Assembly (NCBI GenBank): GCA_024811115.1
Contig: JAKOGH010000485.1
Span: 1-56,506 of the forward strand
Reading direction: 5' to 3'
DNA from: Terana coerulea
Taxonomy: Eukaryota > Basidiomycota > Agaricomycetes > Polyporales > Phanerochaetaceae
DNA: 56,506 nucleotides
The position numbers were made by a program, and so were the translations under genes. The stretch's first letter is position 1; every line of letters begins with the position of its first letter. Below are positions 1 to 13,734 of this stretch, one piece after another. The notes beneath the pieces are model-generated. The model was given only the letters and a program-made list of their open reading frames with translations, had not been told where the DNA came from and made no database searches.

Positions 1-399
1 TGCTGGCTGGGGACTTGTCGTCCTCCTTGTGACTTCCTCAATTGATACGCTCAGATAACTCGGTGTACCTTTGTTTTGGTTACTGGTAGCGGCTAACGGG
101 CTCGGTCTTTCTCTCAGAGCGCCATGTCGCCGTGTTACTGGTCGGCTGGGAGTCAGAGGCTTGATGAGACAGGGTCAACATCAGATGAATTGTAATACAT
201 AAGACCGTTGGTATGGTGCGCGTATTAATCTACAGCGAGCTCGGCCCGCTGGGCGCTACCGTACATGTCATCGAGACTAGACCCTTCCCGGGACGAGGCC
301 TCGGGGCGCCCTCCCTCGGTCGTAGTCGCGTTCGGGCGTCGCCTTCCGATGCAACGCCGCCCTGCGACTTAGAGCTGAGGGCCTTCGCCCCTGCTCTTC
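1..399. other. Left edge, no gene recognised
   Basis: I see no supportable gene here. If the minus-strand retroelement at 400-3016 is longer than its gag part, its continuation (a reverse transcriptase) would be expected here and beyond the left edge, but no RT motif is visible in these bases. Confidence 0.4.
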
Positions 400-3016
400 C
401 CTCCTTGCCTCTGGGCCCGTTTAGCGGCGGTCCCCGCTATACTTGCCCTGCAGTTCGTATATCCCTCCGGCGAGTACGCCGGCGGGTGATCCTTGAGAAC
501 GTAGGGTCCCTCGAGTGCTGGTGGTACTTGCACTTCTTGGACACCAGCGCATGGCCGGCGTTGCAGGAGGCGCAGAAGCTGTGAGACACCGGGCACGGGC
601 CGGTTGCCTCGAGACCTTGTTCTCGGCCCTGTACTTCATGCACTCGGGGTGCTGGCAGTATGTTTAAGTGAAGCGCCGTCAGGTGGGGCTTGAGCAGATC
701 ATGCACATGGCATCCTTCGTGGTGCACGAGGGAGTGCCGTGGCCCCACCTGTAGCACTTCGTGCAGAACGGCGTGACCGCCTTCTGCTGCCTGAGCTCCA
801 CCGCGTAGGTGACGCTTCGTATCTGGACCTTCTTGACCGAGCGGCCGAGAGCCACGTCGACCATAGAGACCGTCTTCCCTGGCGTCATAGACTGCCGCCA
901 CGAAAACACCCGTGCCCCCCTCTGCTGGGTGAACGCGGCCTTGGGTGACTGGTGCGCCTCTAAGAGGGCGTCGCCCAGGCCACTCGTTCGCCAGCGGAGA
1001 GCGTCGACGACTTCTCGCGCACTAAAGTGATCCTTAGTGCGCTCGTTGAGTAGGGGGACTGCGAGAGCGTGGAGCTCCAGCGATCCCGACGAAGTGCTTC
1101 AGTTCAAGCCAGGTTGCCTAGCCAGTTCCTCCAGCGCTCTGGCGCTGATGAACCACCGCTGCCGCGTTGAGGTTCTCCAAACACAGCGTCTGCGCAACGC
1201 TGCTGGAGGGTGATGTCGACGTGACTCCCTCCTTCCAGAAGACATTGGTGACCCCATTGGCTTTCGCCTCCGGGGTTGCCGCCGTCACCTCTTCGAAGTG
1301 CTTGCGATCTCCTCGAGGGCCGCTTCCTTGCCTGTACTCCGTGCCGAACGACACGCGGATAATCTGATTCGGCGTTTGGCGGTGCATGCACCTGCGCTGA
1401 CGCTCTTCGGAAGACGGTTCTTCGGGGCAGACGCCTGCGCAGATGCGAGCTTCTTCCGGTGCGTGGGGCTCCAGCGGCGGCGACCTAGGGTCAAGCACAC
1501 GGTAAGGGTTGACTGCCGATTGGCAGCCAGGTCGATCTCGATGGGCTCGAGGAGGAGCCTGCTTGAGCGAGGGCGTGGGTTTAGCTCCGCTCGATCGTCC
1601 TGCGCTACACGTCGCTGAGCGAGAACAGGGCCTGGAGTTTGTCGGCGACCGTGAGCGAGATGTTCGCGGCCTTGACAAGGGGAATGGACCTTTCGAGCCC
1701 CTCCAATGTCATATCGGAGGGGATCCCGAGAGGTGTTGGTAGACGAAGCGCTGGCGCCGGGGCCTCAGCCTCAGTGCGCGCTTTCTTCTTGGATCCCTCG
1801 CCTCCCTCCTGAGATGGGGCTGGGGTGGCTGCGTACGACGGCGTCGGCATTTTCCTCTGCGAGGGTCCTGCGTCGGCGGCGTACCGGATGGAGGTGGTGG
1901 ACGGCCGGGGAGGAGGCCTGCCCTCCGACAAACATCGGGCCCTCCCACAAAGCCGGGTGGCGGTTGCGGCTGCCGCCCGGCAGCCGCTGCCTGGAAATCC
2001 CCTAGGGACTTCTTCATGAACGCGTGCGACCCAGCCACGCTCTCCAGCGTTCTGGTCGCCACGCCTCTAGCTTCGCGAACCTCTGATCGAGGCCCGCGCA
2101 CAATTCATTGTACTGCCGCTTACTCTCGCGGCAGTCTCCTTCAAGTGCTCATCGAGCCTCTCCGCTCCTTCAGCTGCTTCCGAAGGTAGAACAGCTCGTC
2201 CTGGACGGTCTCGAGCTTGTACTCCGCGTAGTCCACTGCCGAGGAATCTCGGAGGAACCGGTACGGAATGATCTTCTCGATGAGAGAAGAGTCCTTGGTA
2301 TGTGTGAGAAGAAGGTGGACGAAGTCCCCGTCTTCTCGCGACAGCTTCTTCATCACATCCCCGGATGGGGAGTCCGAACTCGCCTGCGGGTCACCGTTGA
2401 TGACCCACCACTTCGCATACTTCCCTGCCTTTCCCAGCTCATCATGAGCCAGGACCATCAGGTCCAGTACATCTTCCTTGACCCGCTTAGCGGCCTCATC
2501 GAGCGGAGTGTCGTCCTCCACCTCCATCTCATCTTCCTCGTCCTCCTCCGAGTCCTCCTGAATGGAGCTCAACTCGTCGGGGTACCGGTTGCCGCTCGGG
2601 TCCTCCTGCACGAATTCAAACGTGCTGGACTCCCTCGATGCTGGCAGTGGCACACTCTGTACCATTGCTCTGGTTAGAACCCCTTCGGAGATTCAATGTT
2701 ATATGAAGTGCTTACTTTCGGGTCCTGAGACCCTCCGGCCAGCATCTCCTGCTCATTTGGGGAACGACGTGCGTTCCCTTGGAAAGGTGGATGGAATTTC
2801 TTCCTCCTCCTGATCTCCTCCGGCAATGCCGATCGGAGAATGCCTACTCGTTCCTTCATCCCCGGGCAGGAAGCCTGGGAGCGATGGGAGCGGGGACACG
2901 TACTCGGTGTAATTATCCGAGTACTGGGACAGAGAAGGGACATCTCCGGGTAGCCTTTTGGGCAGATCCGGGAGCCTTCCAACCAACTCAGTGAAATTCG
3001 ACTGTTGAGACGACAT
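400..3016 (-). mobile_element. Gag-like retroelement gene, frame-broken
   Basis: A protein-like reading can be followed on the minus strand from an ATG at 3016 but only by changing frame several times. The N-terminal part (about 3016-2675) is Pro/Ser-rich. An intron-like segment with a GTAAGC donor follows around 2720-2675. An acidic, helical part with a Glu/Asp run lies at about 2665-2141, and a Pro/Ala/Ser-rich part at 1930-1605. Near 780-740 there is a CX2CX4HX4C zinc knuckle (CTKCYRWGHGTPSC), followed by further Cys/His pairs near 550-500. A disordered N-terminus ending in zinc knuckles is typical of retrotransposon nucleocapsid ORFs; it looks more like a non-LTR ORF1 than the DIRS gag found later in the window. 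No RT is visible, so class is open. The frame changes may be decay or sequencing error. Confidence 0.5.
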
Positions 3017-4216
3017 TTCTGATGAAAACTTAGTGCGAGGTAGTAGCAGTAGCTGATTGCGCTGCCTCTCACCGCTCCTGAGGGGGTAGGTACTTATACC
3101 CTCCCTCCCTTCGTGCCACAGCCCATGAGGCTCGGCCACACCTGGATCTCGCATAGCCGGCCCTCGTCTGCCTGCTCTGCTACTTCCATTTCAAATCTCA
3201 GTTCGACCCAAGCGTTCGGACTGATATTAATAACAACGAGTTTATTGGTGACTACCCTCGTTACACTGTACGTATGGGGCTGAACCCCGTACCGCCGCCC
3301 CTCGGTTTGCGTCCCTGCATTCCGAGTCAGATCTGTCCGAGCGCTCGTGACCACGCCTTTTAGGCATGATTGCAAGCGCCCGTACTCCGCCCTGTGCCCA
3401 CTGTTGCCAGCAGGTTCAAGGAAACCCCCGCATTTCTGCTGGGGGCCTTGTTGCTTTTCCGTGCAAACGGTGTCCTCTCAATACGAGGGCAAAACTATGC
3501 TGATGGGGGCACCAGCGACGACGAACGTCTCCGGGCTGCCCACCAGCTACGTAGGGCGACTCAGAGCCATTCAGGCCCGAAGCCGCCCACCCGCAGAGCG
3601 GGCAAGAAGCCTCGGGACCCTCCATTGACGGGGAAACCGAGAAACCTAAAAGAAAGGAGGGATCAGTATACTACTTGGAAAAGAGAACAGACCTTCTAAG
3701 GGGTGGAGGTGGACACTGCAGAGGGTGAGTAGCTCGACAGCGAGCTCAGACGGCACGGGCGTCTAAGGCGATGGTGGTGGTACGAAGTCAAGGAGGGTTT
3801 GGCCAGCACCCCCTTGGGGCACGAACCTACAACACACTAGGTACACTTCTTGACCATTAAATTTCAATGTCCATTTCTTGCTCTCCAACAAGTTCAGCCT
3901 TTCCCCGCGCGAAACGATCACGAAGAAGGCCGCGACAAGGTAGAGCATGACGAGCACCACCATATGCCGTTCACGAGCGTGCCGTACACTACAACGCACA
4001 CATCGAGCGGCGGGAAGAGGTCGAGCAAAATTATCAGGCCCGTCTACGCTTTGTTCTGCAGGGTCGGTTCTGCGGGTACAACTACCAGTGCGGGTCTTGC
4101 ATCTTCTGGCGGAAGGAGCGGCCCGACCAGTCCCCTTAAGGCCCGTGAAGCTGTGGCGATGGAAAGCGATCGAAGCCTAAGAGTAGTCTCAGATTAACGA
4201 GTCTGCGTGAACATAT
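3017..4216. other. Gene-poor stretch between retroelement and MYND gene
   Basis: About 1.2 kb without a gene I can support. Short frames exist on both strands but none shows a recognisable domain or coherent exon structure. The part next to 3016 may be leader or promoter sequence of the retroelement. Confidence 0.4.
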
Positions 4217-4850
4217 TCAGCCTCTGCGAGACCTGCATTGAGACTTGTGACCTCCTTCTCTCCAGTCCCTAACGTCGCTTTTGGTCAGAAAAAAGTCCTG
4301 GAAACACATGACACTGCACTCACCTTTTTGACACTTCGTGTTGCAGTATGCGACAAGAGAACAGTCTCTGCAAACTCGGAGCCTATGTCCCCGGAGAAAA
4401 ACGCTACAGGCGCAGTCCACCCAGTGACAGCGCTCCAGTAGCTCAAAGACAGGCAGTGGAGGTTTGGTCTCGATCAGATGAAGGTGGAATCAACTTAAAA
4501 ATGGACTGTTGTCGTTATGAGTGACATACATCGAGTCGCGCACTCACGTACGAAGAGATCCAAATTATGCTTCAGATACTCCATTGTAGACACGTGACCA
4601 GCCTACGTGGTAAGAGGAGGAGGGACGTACCAACGGGAGAGTCACCGATGCTGGTCACTATTTCGTGCCAGGGCGGTTGGTTCAAGCCTAACTCCATTGC
4701 AGGCCATCACAATACATTGTACAACAGATCTCAAGTCGACATAAGGTGGACATGAGCAAACGTATGAGAAGGAGGTGCAGACATTCTCCACAAGTTGCTC
4801 AAGGAAGGCTGATTTAACATTGGTTGCACCAGTTCATGTAACCCAAACTC
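4217..4850 (-). pseudogene. MYND zinc-finger protein, C-terminal part, frame-broken
   Basis: At 4420-4217 the minus strand encodes a MYND finger: paired cysteines in DCACSVFLRGHRLRVC, then YCNTKC, then after a GTGAGT...TTAG intron (about 4327-4266) DWREGGHKSQC, which supplies the closing His/Cys ligands; the protein ends at 4217. Coding-like sequence continues upstream to about 4840 but needs at least two or three frame changes, one of them at a T run near 4448-4450. MYND fingers are protein-interaction modules. It could be a degraded gene, or an intact one hit by the homopolymer errors seen elsewhere in the window. It is read as separate from the F-box-like gene upstream, which has its own stop at 4882. 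Confidence 0.55.
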
Positions 4851-4881
4851 TCGTTGAAACCTGATGTCCTAGATTCTCGTA

Positions 4882-5788
4882 TCACGGAAGGACGCGGTGC
4901 TGCCATATATCTGCAAGGTCTATGATGGTTTCATCGGTCGCATCCTCCCAATCCGCAGCTAACGTCAGGTTCTCGAGTGTAGTAACTTCGAACCTGTCAC
5001 CCGCCCAGTCTCCTCTGGTAATATCGTATCCAGAGGCACTCATGCCCGTGCTGCTGCATGTTGACCAGCAGATGCGCGAAAGGAGGATATGGCCAAGAGC
5101 GAGATCTCCGTGGAAACGGTCCTGTACCGCCGCTCCTACAACAAATTGCCTTTTCGAATAGTTGAGCAAGACGAGCTCGCGTTCGTCGTCGTATATTTGA
5201 TCGACGGGCAAGGCCTCGAGACGGGCAAGAAATGAAACCAGCGTTGCCCGTTCGGCCCCAGATACTGCTACCGCTTGTTCAATCGCCCTTTCGAGCGATG
5301 ACAATACGGAGTACCATACCCCATTCGTGGAGGTGAATCGGATTTTGCATGCAGACCAGATATGGTCTCGAACTTCGGGTGCGACGGGCGTTGCTTCCAA
5401 CATTGCATCGATATGCGGTTGCACAGTCGTAGGGAAACGACGGATGGCAGTAAGGTCACCAACGCAAATAAGACGGTGGTTCACCCAAACCTCCACGTTA
5501 CTGATGAGCAGGTCGCAAACACGACTGGCTCCGACAGCGCCAAGCGATCCATGGGCTAGACAGGTGTAGATGGCGTCTTGAACGTCGTGGATATGTTCGA
5601 AAATCTTGCAGAGAAGCTCGTTGGCGAGAATTAGCAACTTCGAAGGTCGAGTGGAAGGTGCACCTTGTTCAGGAGAAATGTGGGATGATAACCTAACATG
5701 AGAGTGTTCAGTTTTGGATCGGGCCACGCTCTGCGACTACTCACCAGAGCTTCGCCGCTAAAACTGCAGAAGGAGAAGGTACTTGCAT
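4882..5788 (-). CDS. F-box-like protein
   Basis: One long exon (about 5731-4882) encodes some 280 residues. Near its N-terminus is an F-box-like helix set (LLILANELLCKIFEHI) followed by a region resembling the conserved segment of a large agaricomycete F-box family. The long exon has no in-frame ATG near its start. The best start is the ATG at 5788, giving a two-codon first exon joined across a ~50-nt intron (GTACCT donor, CGCAG acceptor), which restores an in-frame M-Q-S-V-A start; this is inference. F-box proteins are substrate adaptors for SCF ubiquitin ligases, and fungal expansions are mostly uncharacterised. No C-terminal repeat domain is recognised. Confidence 0.6.
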
Positions 5789-6669
5789 AAGCAAATGAGT
5801 GAGACGGCGGACATTCTCATTCCAAAAGAATGAAGCCAACTTGTTGTCCATGCCAGCCGGAGTCTCCTGACGATCCAAATTCACCCTAGATTAATAGCGT
5901 CAGCTGCATGTTCGCATACGACCTCTGCAAGGACACTGACAACAGCCAATACTGCTGCATTCTATATTTCACGAATGCGTTGGTCAGGAAGAAGTCGGGA
6001 TGCCACTCAAGGCGCTAAGACAAGGAGTCATGATGAACCGTGGGAACATCAGGGTGTCGGATACATCCGCGCCACCAAGCTTCGTCCTTTCCTACTAAGT
6101 GACAATGAAAACGCTTCAGCTTGAACATACGCGTCGAAATCTTTCCGTTGACCTTGTGCCTCTGCATAACTCATCAGAGGCTCCGAACGCAAGAAGGGTC
6201 TAGCCCGTTACATCTTCGGCAAAGGGGCCAGCGTTCAACTTGAACGCGCCGTCGGCCCGACAAAGAGATCTGAAGTAAGAGCTAACACACAAGGGCCGAC
6301 GTGTCGCCATATTGACTTTCATTAGATCAGAGGCCTTAGAATCACAATAACATTCCTTGCCCAACGGATCCGCGAACGCGTTGCTTGGCTCGCCCTGAAG
6401 TCGGCAGTCTCGCGAACCGAATCATGTCAATGCTGCTTTAGCTCAGTTCAGCATATCTGTAAGTTGCCACCTTTTGACAATGACATTCATTGACTTCCCA
6501 ATAACAGCACAAAACGCCGTGTCACCGATGGCTCTACTAAGTGATCCGCTAGCCTTGCTGCGCTGCGCTTGCCGTCACCGACACCCGCAAGCGGACTTCT
6601 CTGGCGTCATGAATCCCTGCTACGCGATTTATGTCGCCGTGAGTGACATACCTCGGGCCATTTTCCGGA
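5789..6669. other. Intergenic region
   Basis: About 0.9 kb between the F-box-like gene and the secreted-protein gene, which point away from each other. I see no gene, tRNA or repeat here; it should hold both promoters. Confidence 0.45.
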
Positions 6670-6670
6670 G

Positions 6671-6676
6671 TATAAA
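6671..6676 (+). promoter_or_regulatory. TATA box of the small secreted-protein gene
   Basis: TATAAA (in GAGTATAAAGAGG) lies 114 bp upstream of the ATG at 6790. That spacing fits a fungal core promoter with a short 5' UTR. Assigned on motif and position only. Confidence 0.5.
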
Positions 6677-6789
6677 GAGGCCTGCGCTGCAACTCGAGCA
6701 CTTCATTGACTACCACAGTCAAGTCTTCTCTCGTCTCTCTTTCTTGCAACCGCAGAGGGCCTCAAAATCCACTGATACATTCATTCAAC

Positions 6790-7551
6790 ATGCTCTTCTC
6801 TAAATCCTTCGCCGTCGCCGCCACTCTCGCAATCTCTGTGCTCGGAGCACCTTTCGAGTCCTCTGTGGTTGCAAAGGATGTCCAGGTCCGCAGCGTCGCA
6901 CAAATCGTGGCGAGCGTGAATGTGCAGATCACACCGTACTCTCAAGAGCTCCGTACGTCTCCATTTGAGTTTCTCGACAGTAGTCCTGACATCGTATACA
7001 GAATACATCAAGCCTGCAAACTGCACTCCGGATGTTGTCGGTCCCATCGTCAACGACATTAAGGGAGTCATCTCCGGCGCCCTCGACGAGGTCAACGCTC
7101 TCGTCGGTCAGCCTGTCAACGTGATCCTCGCCACTGTCGACGGTACCGGTGAAATCGCGGTCGGTGACCTCGCGGCCCTGCTCGGCGAGTTGATCAATGT
7201 CAGCAACAGCACGACACAGTCCTATTCCCTCGCGCTGACTTTACATTGATTCTGAAGGTCGCCTTCACTGCCCTTGGCGCTGTCTTGAGCATTGCCGGTG
7301 ACGCCACCCACGATCTCGAGCCTCTGCTTGCCAGCCTTGGGTATGTCGAGCATGTCCAGTGCGCCTTGTATTTTGGGAGCTAACTTGTCTGTCGCAGTCA
7401 ACTCGTGAGCACGCTTGTGTGTGCCATTCTCTCGCTTGTCGGTGGTCTTCTCGTCGGCATTGTCCCCGCTGTCCTTGCTCTGGTGGGCAACGTTGTCTCA
7501 ATCGTTCTGAAGTTGGTTGTCGATGGTCTTGTGGGCGTTCTCGGCCTCTAA
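6790..7551 (+). CDS. Small secreted hydrophobic protein, unknown function
   Basis: Four exons (6790-6952, 7002-7198, 7258-7340, 7398-7551) sum to 199 codons, i.e. 198 residues, with GT-AG introns of 49, 59 and 57 nt. The N-terminus is a clear signal peptide (MLFSKSFAVAATLAISVLG, cleavage likely just after). The mature part is rich in Ala, Val, Leu and Gly with almost no charge. Its C-terminal half is strongly hydrophobic, so it may be membrane-inserted or surface-active. It has a single Cys before the hydrophobic half and lacks the eight-Cys pattern of hydrophobins. Agaricomycetes carry many such short secreted proteins of unknown role. It is followed by a convergent GH47 gene. Confidence 0.75.
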
Positions 7552-7820
7552 GCTTTAGCAGAGCATGCCCTTCGTCCGAACACTTTGTACACCATGGAGC
7601 TAATCCGTAGGCTATGCAGTAGTGAAGGAACACGATCGTTGGCTCTGTGCTCGGACACCAGTATTTATGTACTTCCTCCCACAGTCGTTACACGCATCTA
7701 TCATAGCCGAACTTATCTAATGTTTCATCCATTAACAACCACGAAGCATTAGTATATGTGATTAGGTGTGCGAAAGTATGGTCAGTAATTGGTGCAGAGG
7801 CCAACATAAATCTCAGCATG

Positions 7821-10032
<2,212 letters not shown>

Positions 10033-10270
10033 CGCTGGACGACGGGGCCTCGAGGCAAAGTGAGGGTGGGAGGCAGAAGGAGAGCAGAAGCCGTGCCCGA
10101 CGGTGCCAAGACTTTCCCTCACCTCCGTGCCGACGCGCCCGAATGGGTAGGTTATTCGCACGGGTGATTACTGACGGTTCCATCTGTCAAGTGTTGACTA
10201 TGTATCTGTCTCATGTCACAAATCATCGATATACTATGTATCTAGGGATGAGCGCTAGCAGTACAGTACA

Positions 10271-10415
10271 GTGGCGTTTGGCCTGGAAAGTGAGCCCGCG
10301 AGCAAACAGGCCAAACGAGTGCTACTAAGCGAAGAGGGCTGAAAGCGGAAGGCCCTGAAACCTTAGCGCCAAGTCTCTTTGCCTTCCGCCTCCTCAGCCC
10401 TCGAGCTTTTTAACC
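10271..10415 (+). repeat. Split direct repeat A1 (left end of DIRS-like element)
   Basis: 145 bp matching A2 at 15669-15814 except that A2 has one extra T in a short T run. It begins GTGGCGTTTGG and ends GCTTTTTAACC. It contains short internal inverted parts (for example GGCCTGGAAAG... and ...AAACAGGCC), as expected for recombination or priming sites. Confidence 0.93.
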
Positions 10416-10468
10416 TGAGCTCTCGCTCGTTTTTCTTCCTAAAAGTTCTTATATCGAATACGACCAGC

Positions 10469-11990
10469 ATGAAGATCATGGAATCGCCACGAGGAGTCGG
10501 AGGAAAGAGCGTCGTCAATCTACTCCCCGGTGAAGCCGCGGCCGCGCAAGGGAGCGCTGCCTCGAGGCAGGAGCGCCAACGCGAAGACACGGTCGAGACG
10601 CGTAGGAGCCCGTCGGCGACGCGCGAGGAGGAAGAGGAGCCTAGAAGACATGAACAAGAGGAGGAAGAGGAGGAAGAGCAAGTGGATGAACGCGCATATA
10701 GGCAGTCGTTCGGGCAGTCTTTCGCAGGTCCAGGGGATACAAACCCAGCTGAGCCGCAGAACCTGCAGCCTCGACCTTCCACGCCTGCTAATGACCCGTT
10801 AGAGCGTGCGCGCATGGTGAACCAGATGATGCAGACCATGTCCCCAGACACGCTGCGCATTGCTCTCGAGTATCTGCACAACAACAGCCTTCCAGCAGCA
10901 GGACCGGCCCCGAGGGCACCTTCGCCGGCACCGCCCAAACCTACCCTCATCTCATTCAATTACACTGGTGCGAATGCCGACACATTTTTCCAGGGCCCAG
11001 CTGTTTCCCCCAGCCCTCGTCTCGCTGCTATCCTCGCAAACAGGATGCACCTCCCGCTTACGGCCTGCACCAATGCAGCAATCAAAGACGTGAACGAGAA
11101 CCCGCACAGCTACAAGACGGTCAAGTCCACCGACGCGTTAGGCCAGGAGAAGAAGCTCATGGATCTCAGCCCGTTTTCTAGCGAGCTGCGCATGCCGTTG
11201 GACGATTGGCGAGAGGCATGGGGAAACTTCCCTGTGGTCTTGGAGACCATATGCGACGCGACCGTAGTCATGTCGTTCAAGGACCACTTCGCGTTCCTCA
11301 ACAAGCGCAGGACATCAAGGAGGGCCCTCGCGGGCATCCTTGAGTTTGACGCGAAGGTGCGCCGGCTTTTCTTTACCACTACCGACCGTGCTCCTTTGGT
11401 GGTAGGCTCTCCTCTCTATAGAGAGCTGCTGCGCGACATATTGGACGAGCACACCCGGGCTGGACTCGCCGAAGTCAGGGCTTTGGCTGCGACATCAAGC
11501 ACGAGTCGTTTCCAACCCTATTCCGGTGACCGCCGCCCGTCATCGTTCCGAGGAGGAGACGATAGCTTCGCTTCGAGCCGACAGGCACCGCAGACAAAGC
11601 CCTTTCAGCAAGGCAGACAGTCTAGGACTACGGGACCGCTCTGCCTCATCTGCGCTCAGAGTGGTCACACATCCAAGTTCTGCTCTCGCACCTCTCTGCC
11701 GAACAACAAGACCACCTACTCTGTCTGGGGCAACGATCAACTCCTTGCAGGGCCATCTCGCATTGAAGCCTGCGTCTTCTGGAACATCCGGGGCCCTACC
11801 AACCCTGCCAACTCCACTGGCGACAGTCGATGTGGCTCCCGCTGCCCCGGAAGGACAGGGCACATCTGCTCGTTCTGTGGTTCCGCCGGTCATCATGCCG
11901 CTGTCTCGGCGGTGCATCTGAGCGAGACCGCATCATCACTCCCTACAATGCCGATGAATTTGAGAAAACTCTTGGACGACTCCATCTTCT
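10469..11990 (+). CDS. DIRS-like element ORF1, gag-like with zinc knuckle
   Basis: The first in-frame ATG is at 10469. The N-terminus is Gly/Ala-rich, then Arg-rich, and carries a Glu run (about residues 45-70). A mid-region follows with the structured part of the capsid-like protein, and then a CX2CX4HX4C knuckle (CLICAQSGHTSKFC) near 11640-11680 and a second Cys/His cluster (CSFCGSAGHH) near 11870. The same frame stays open into RT-like sequence up to 12373, but around 11930-12080 the RT homology sits in another frame (GFPIGDF), so the 3' limit is uncertain. The protein is taken to be the nucleic-acid-binding structural protein of the element. Confidence 0.75.
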
Positions 11991-13734
11991 TGACCGCCAC
12001 CATGATCTCCCAGAAAAACTACGAACAGGCTTCCCGATTGGCGACTTCAGCACACCGTCTTCGCACGCATATACCCCATAATCACGCATCCGGCATCGCT
12101 CACATGGACTTCATCCGGCAGTATGCCGAGGAGCAGGTTGCCCTTTGCCGTATGTCTGGACCATACTCGCAAGGCGAGGTCGAGGCCGTTCTTGGATCTT
12201 GTTTCATCTCGTCGCCACTTGCTGTGGTTGACAAGCCCAGCGCCCCCGGGCAAATTCCGTCTCGTGCAGAACTGCTCCTACGAGTACGAGCGGGAGTGTC
12301 AGTGAACTCCTTCATTGACTCCGACTTATTCCCTACAAAGTGGGTACAGCGGCACAATTCGCAGAAATTGTGAGTACTTGGTTTTTTGGCCGTTTGGCCT
12401 CCTTGCGCTTGAGTGTAACTCGCGCATGATGCTGGAGTGTAACTCGCATCTGTTTCATATGTGCTCGAGTGTGTCTCGCACATGGCATTTGAGTGTGTCT
12501 CATGCCAGGCATTTGAGTGTGTCTCATGCCTCTCACATTTTTTAGGTCAGCGACATGTCCTCCAGGCTCGCAGGCATGCTCGCTTGACATCGATGCAGCT
12601 TTTCGCAACATCCCGATCCGACCCGAGCACAAATGCTACCTGGTCATTCAGTGCGAAGAAGGTGTGTTCTATATCGACCACGTCTGCCCATTCGGGATCT
12701 CGTCGGGGCCAGGCGTACAGGGCGCAGCTATGGACGCTGTCGTTGACATCCTTGAAGCCCACGGCATCTCACCATGCAAGAAGTGGGTCGATGACCTTGT
12801 CAACGGGCGGTTCCCAATTGAGGCCAACGGCGGTGCATATCGCTACGCGCATGGAGTCGAAGACATCTTCCGCATCACTACTCCGCTAGGGCGTGCCCTG
12901 GAAGCTTGGAAAATGCTTGGACTATGGGTTTCTGGTCATCTATCTGGGGTTTCTCTGGAGTCTGGTGAAGAGGACAGTCGAGCTTCCTGAAGCTAAGCGT
13001 CTCAAGTACCTTGCCAAGCTTCAGGCCTTCATTGCGCTGATCGACTCTGGAAAGCGAAGTTCTACAGCGTGACGTGATGTCCATGAATGGCACCCTATCC
13101 CATATCACCTTCGTCTATCCACGAGGACGCCGCATTCCTAGCCAGTATATCAGCCTTGTGTCTCAATACCCCAACCCGTTCGCTCCTCGCTGGCCACCTC
13201 CCTCCTTGGTGTCGGACATGCGCTGGTGGATGAATGCCTTGCAGACTCCAGGAGTCTATCGATCTTTGGTTCCACGTGGGGCAACTCGGGACATCGGAAT
13301 CTGGGTTGACGCATGCACCAGCTGGGGCATCGGGCGTAGTCATCGACGGATGCTGGGATGCTTGGAAGCTCAACAGCAACTGGAAAGCCGACTGTCGAGA
13401 CATCGGCTGGGCAGAGATGGTTGCCGTTGAGCTCGCTGTACGTCACGTCGAGCAGCTGGGATTTAAAGATGCTAACCTGCTTATTCATGGCGACAACATG
13501 GGTGTTGTTGGAGCGTTCCAGCGGGGACGGAGCCGGAACTTCCAGGTCAACAACTCGATCCGACGCGTTGAAGTCATCGCTATGGCTCTCAACATTCACT
13601 TTGTTCTCGAATACGTCAACACCTCTCTCAATAAAGCTGATTCGGTGTCTCGCGGCACTCCGGATCCCTCACTGCGCCGTCTCTCCACTATCTCGCTCCC
13701 TGCAGAGCTTGCTCCTTTTCTCACTCATGCCTAA
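11930..13734 (+). CDS. DIRS-like element RT and RNase H, frame-broken
   Basis: RT homology runs from about 11930 (GFPIGDF, MSGPYSQGEVEAVLG, SVNSFIDSDLFPTKW) through ACSLDIDAAFRNIPI (first catalytic Asp block) and CPFGISSGPGVQG to KKWVDDL (the Y/F-x-DD equivalent is WVDD) and FLVIYLGFLW. RNase H follows from about 13290 (DIGIWVDACTSWG, AEMVAVELAVR, LLIHGDNMGVVGAF, YVNTSLNKAD) to the stop at 13734. The reading frame must change at least six times, several at G or C runs (12243-12247, 12292-12294, 12342-12344, near 12889 and near 13330), so it cannot be translated as it stands. RT and RNase H fused without an integrase fits the DIRS order. Confidence 0.82.
12370..12545 (+). repeat. Intron-like insert with ~24-nt tandem repeats inside the RT
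   Basis: Between the RT segments ...GTAAQFAEI and CPPGSQACSLDID lies 176 nt that is not RT-like. It begins GTGAGT and ends with a T run and TTTTTTAG, so it looks like a spliceosomal intron. Inside are five copies of a unit starting GAGTGT, at 12411, 12434, 12467, 12491 and 12515. The last three are nearly identical 24-mers (GAGTGTGTCTC...), and the first two carry GAGTGTAACTC, a small inverted repeat. Frame phase across the junction cannot be confirmed because of nearby single-base breaks. Confidence 0.6.

Noticed and set aside
4217..5788. One fused F-box plus MYND gene
   Set aside because: The F-box reading ends with a stop at 4882 and no splice route carries it in frame into the MYND part.
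12411..12530. Tandem GAGTGT units as a coding repeat of the RT
   Set aside because: The repeat lengths include 23 and 33 nt, no frame matches RT families there, and splice-like ends bound the segment.
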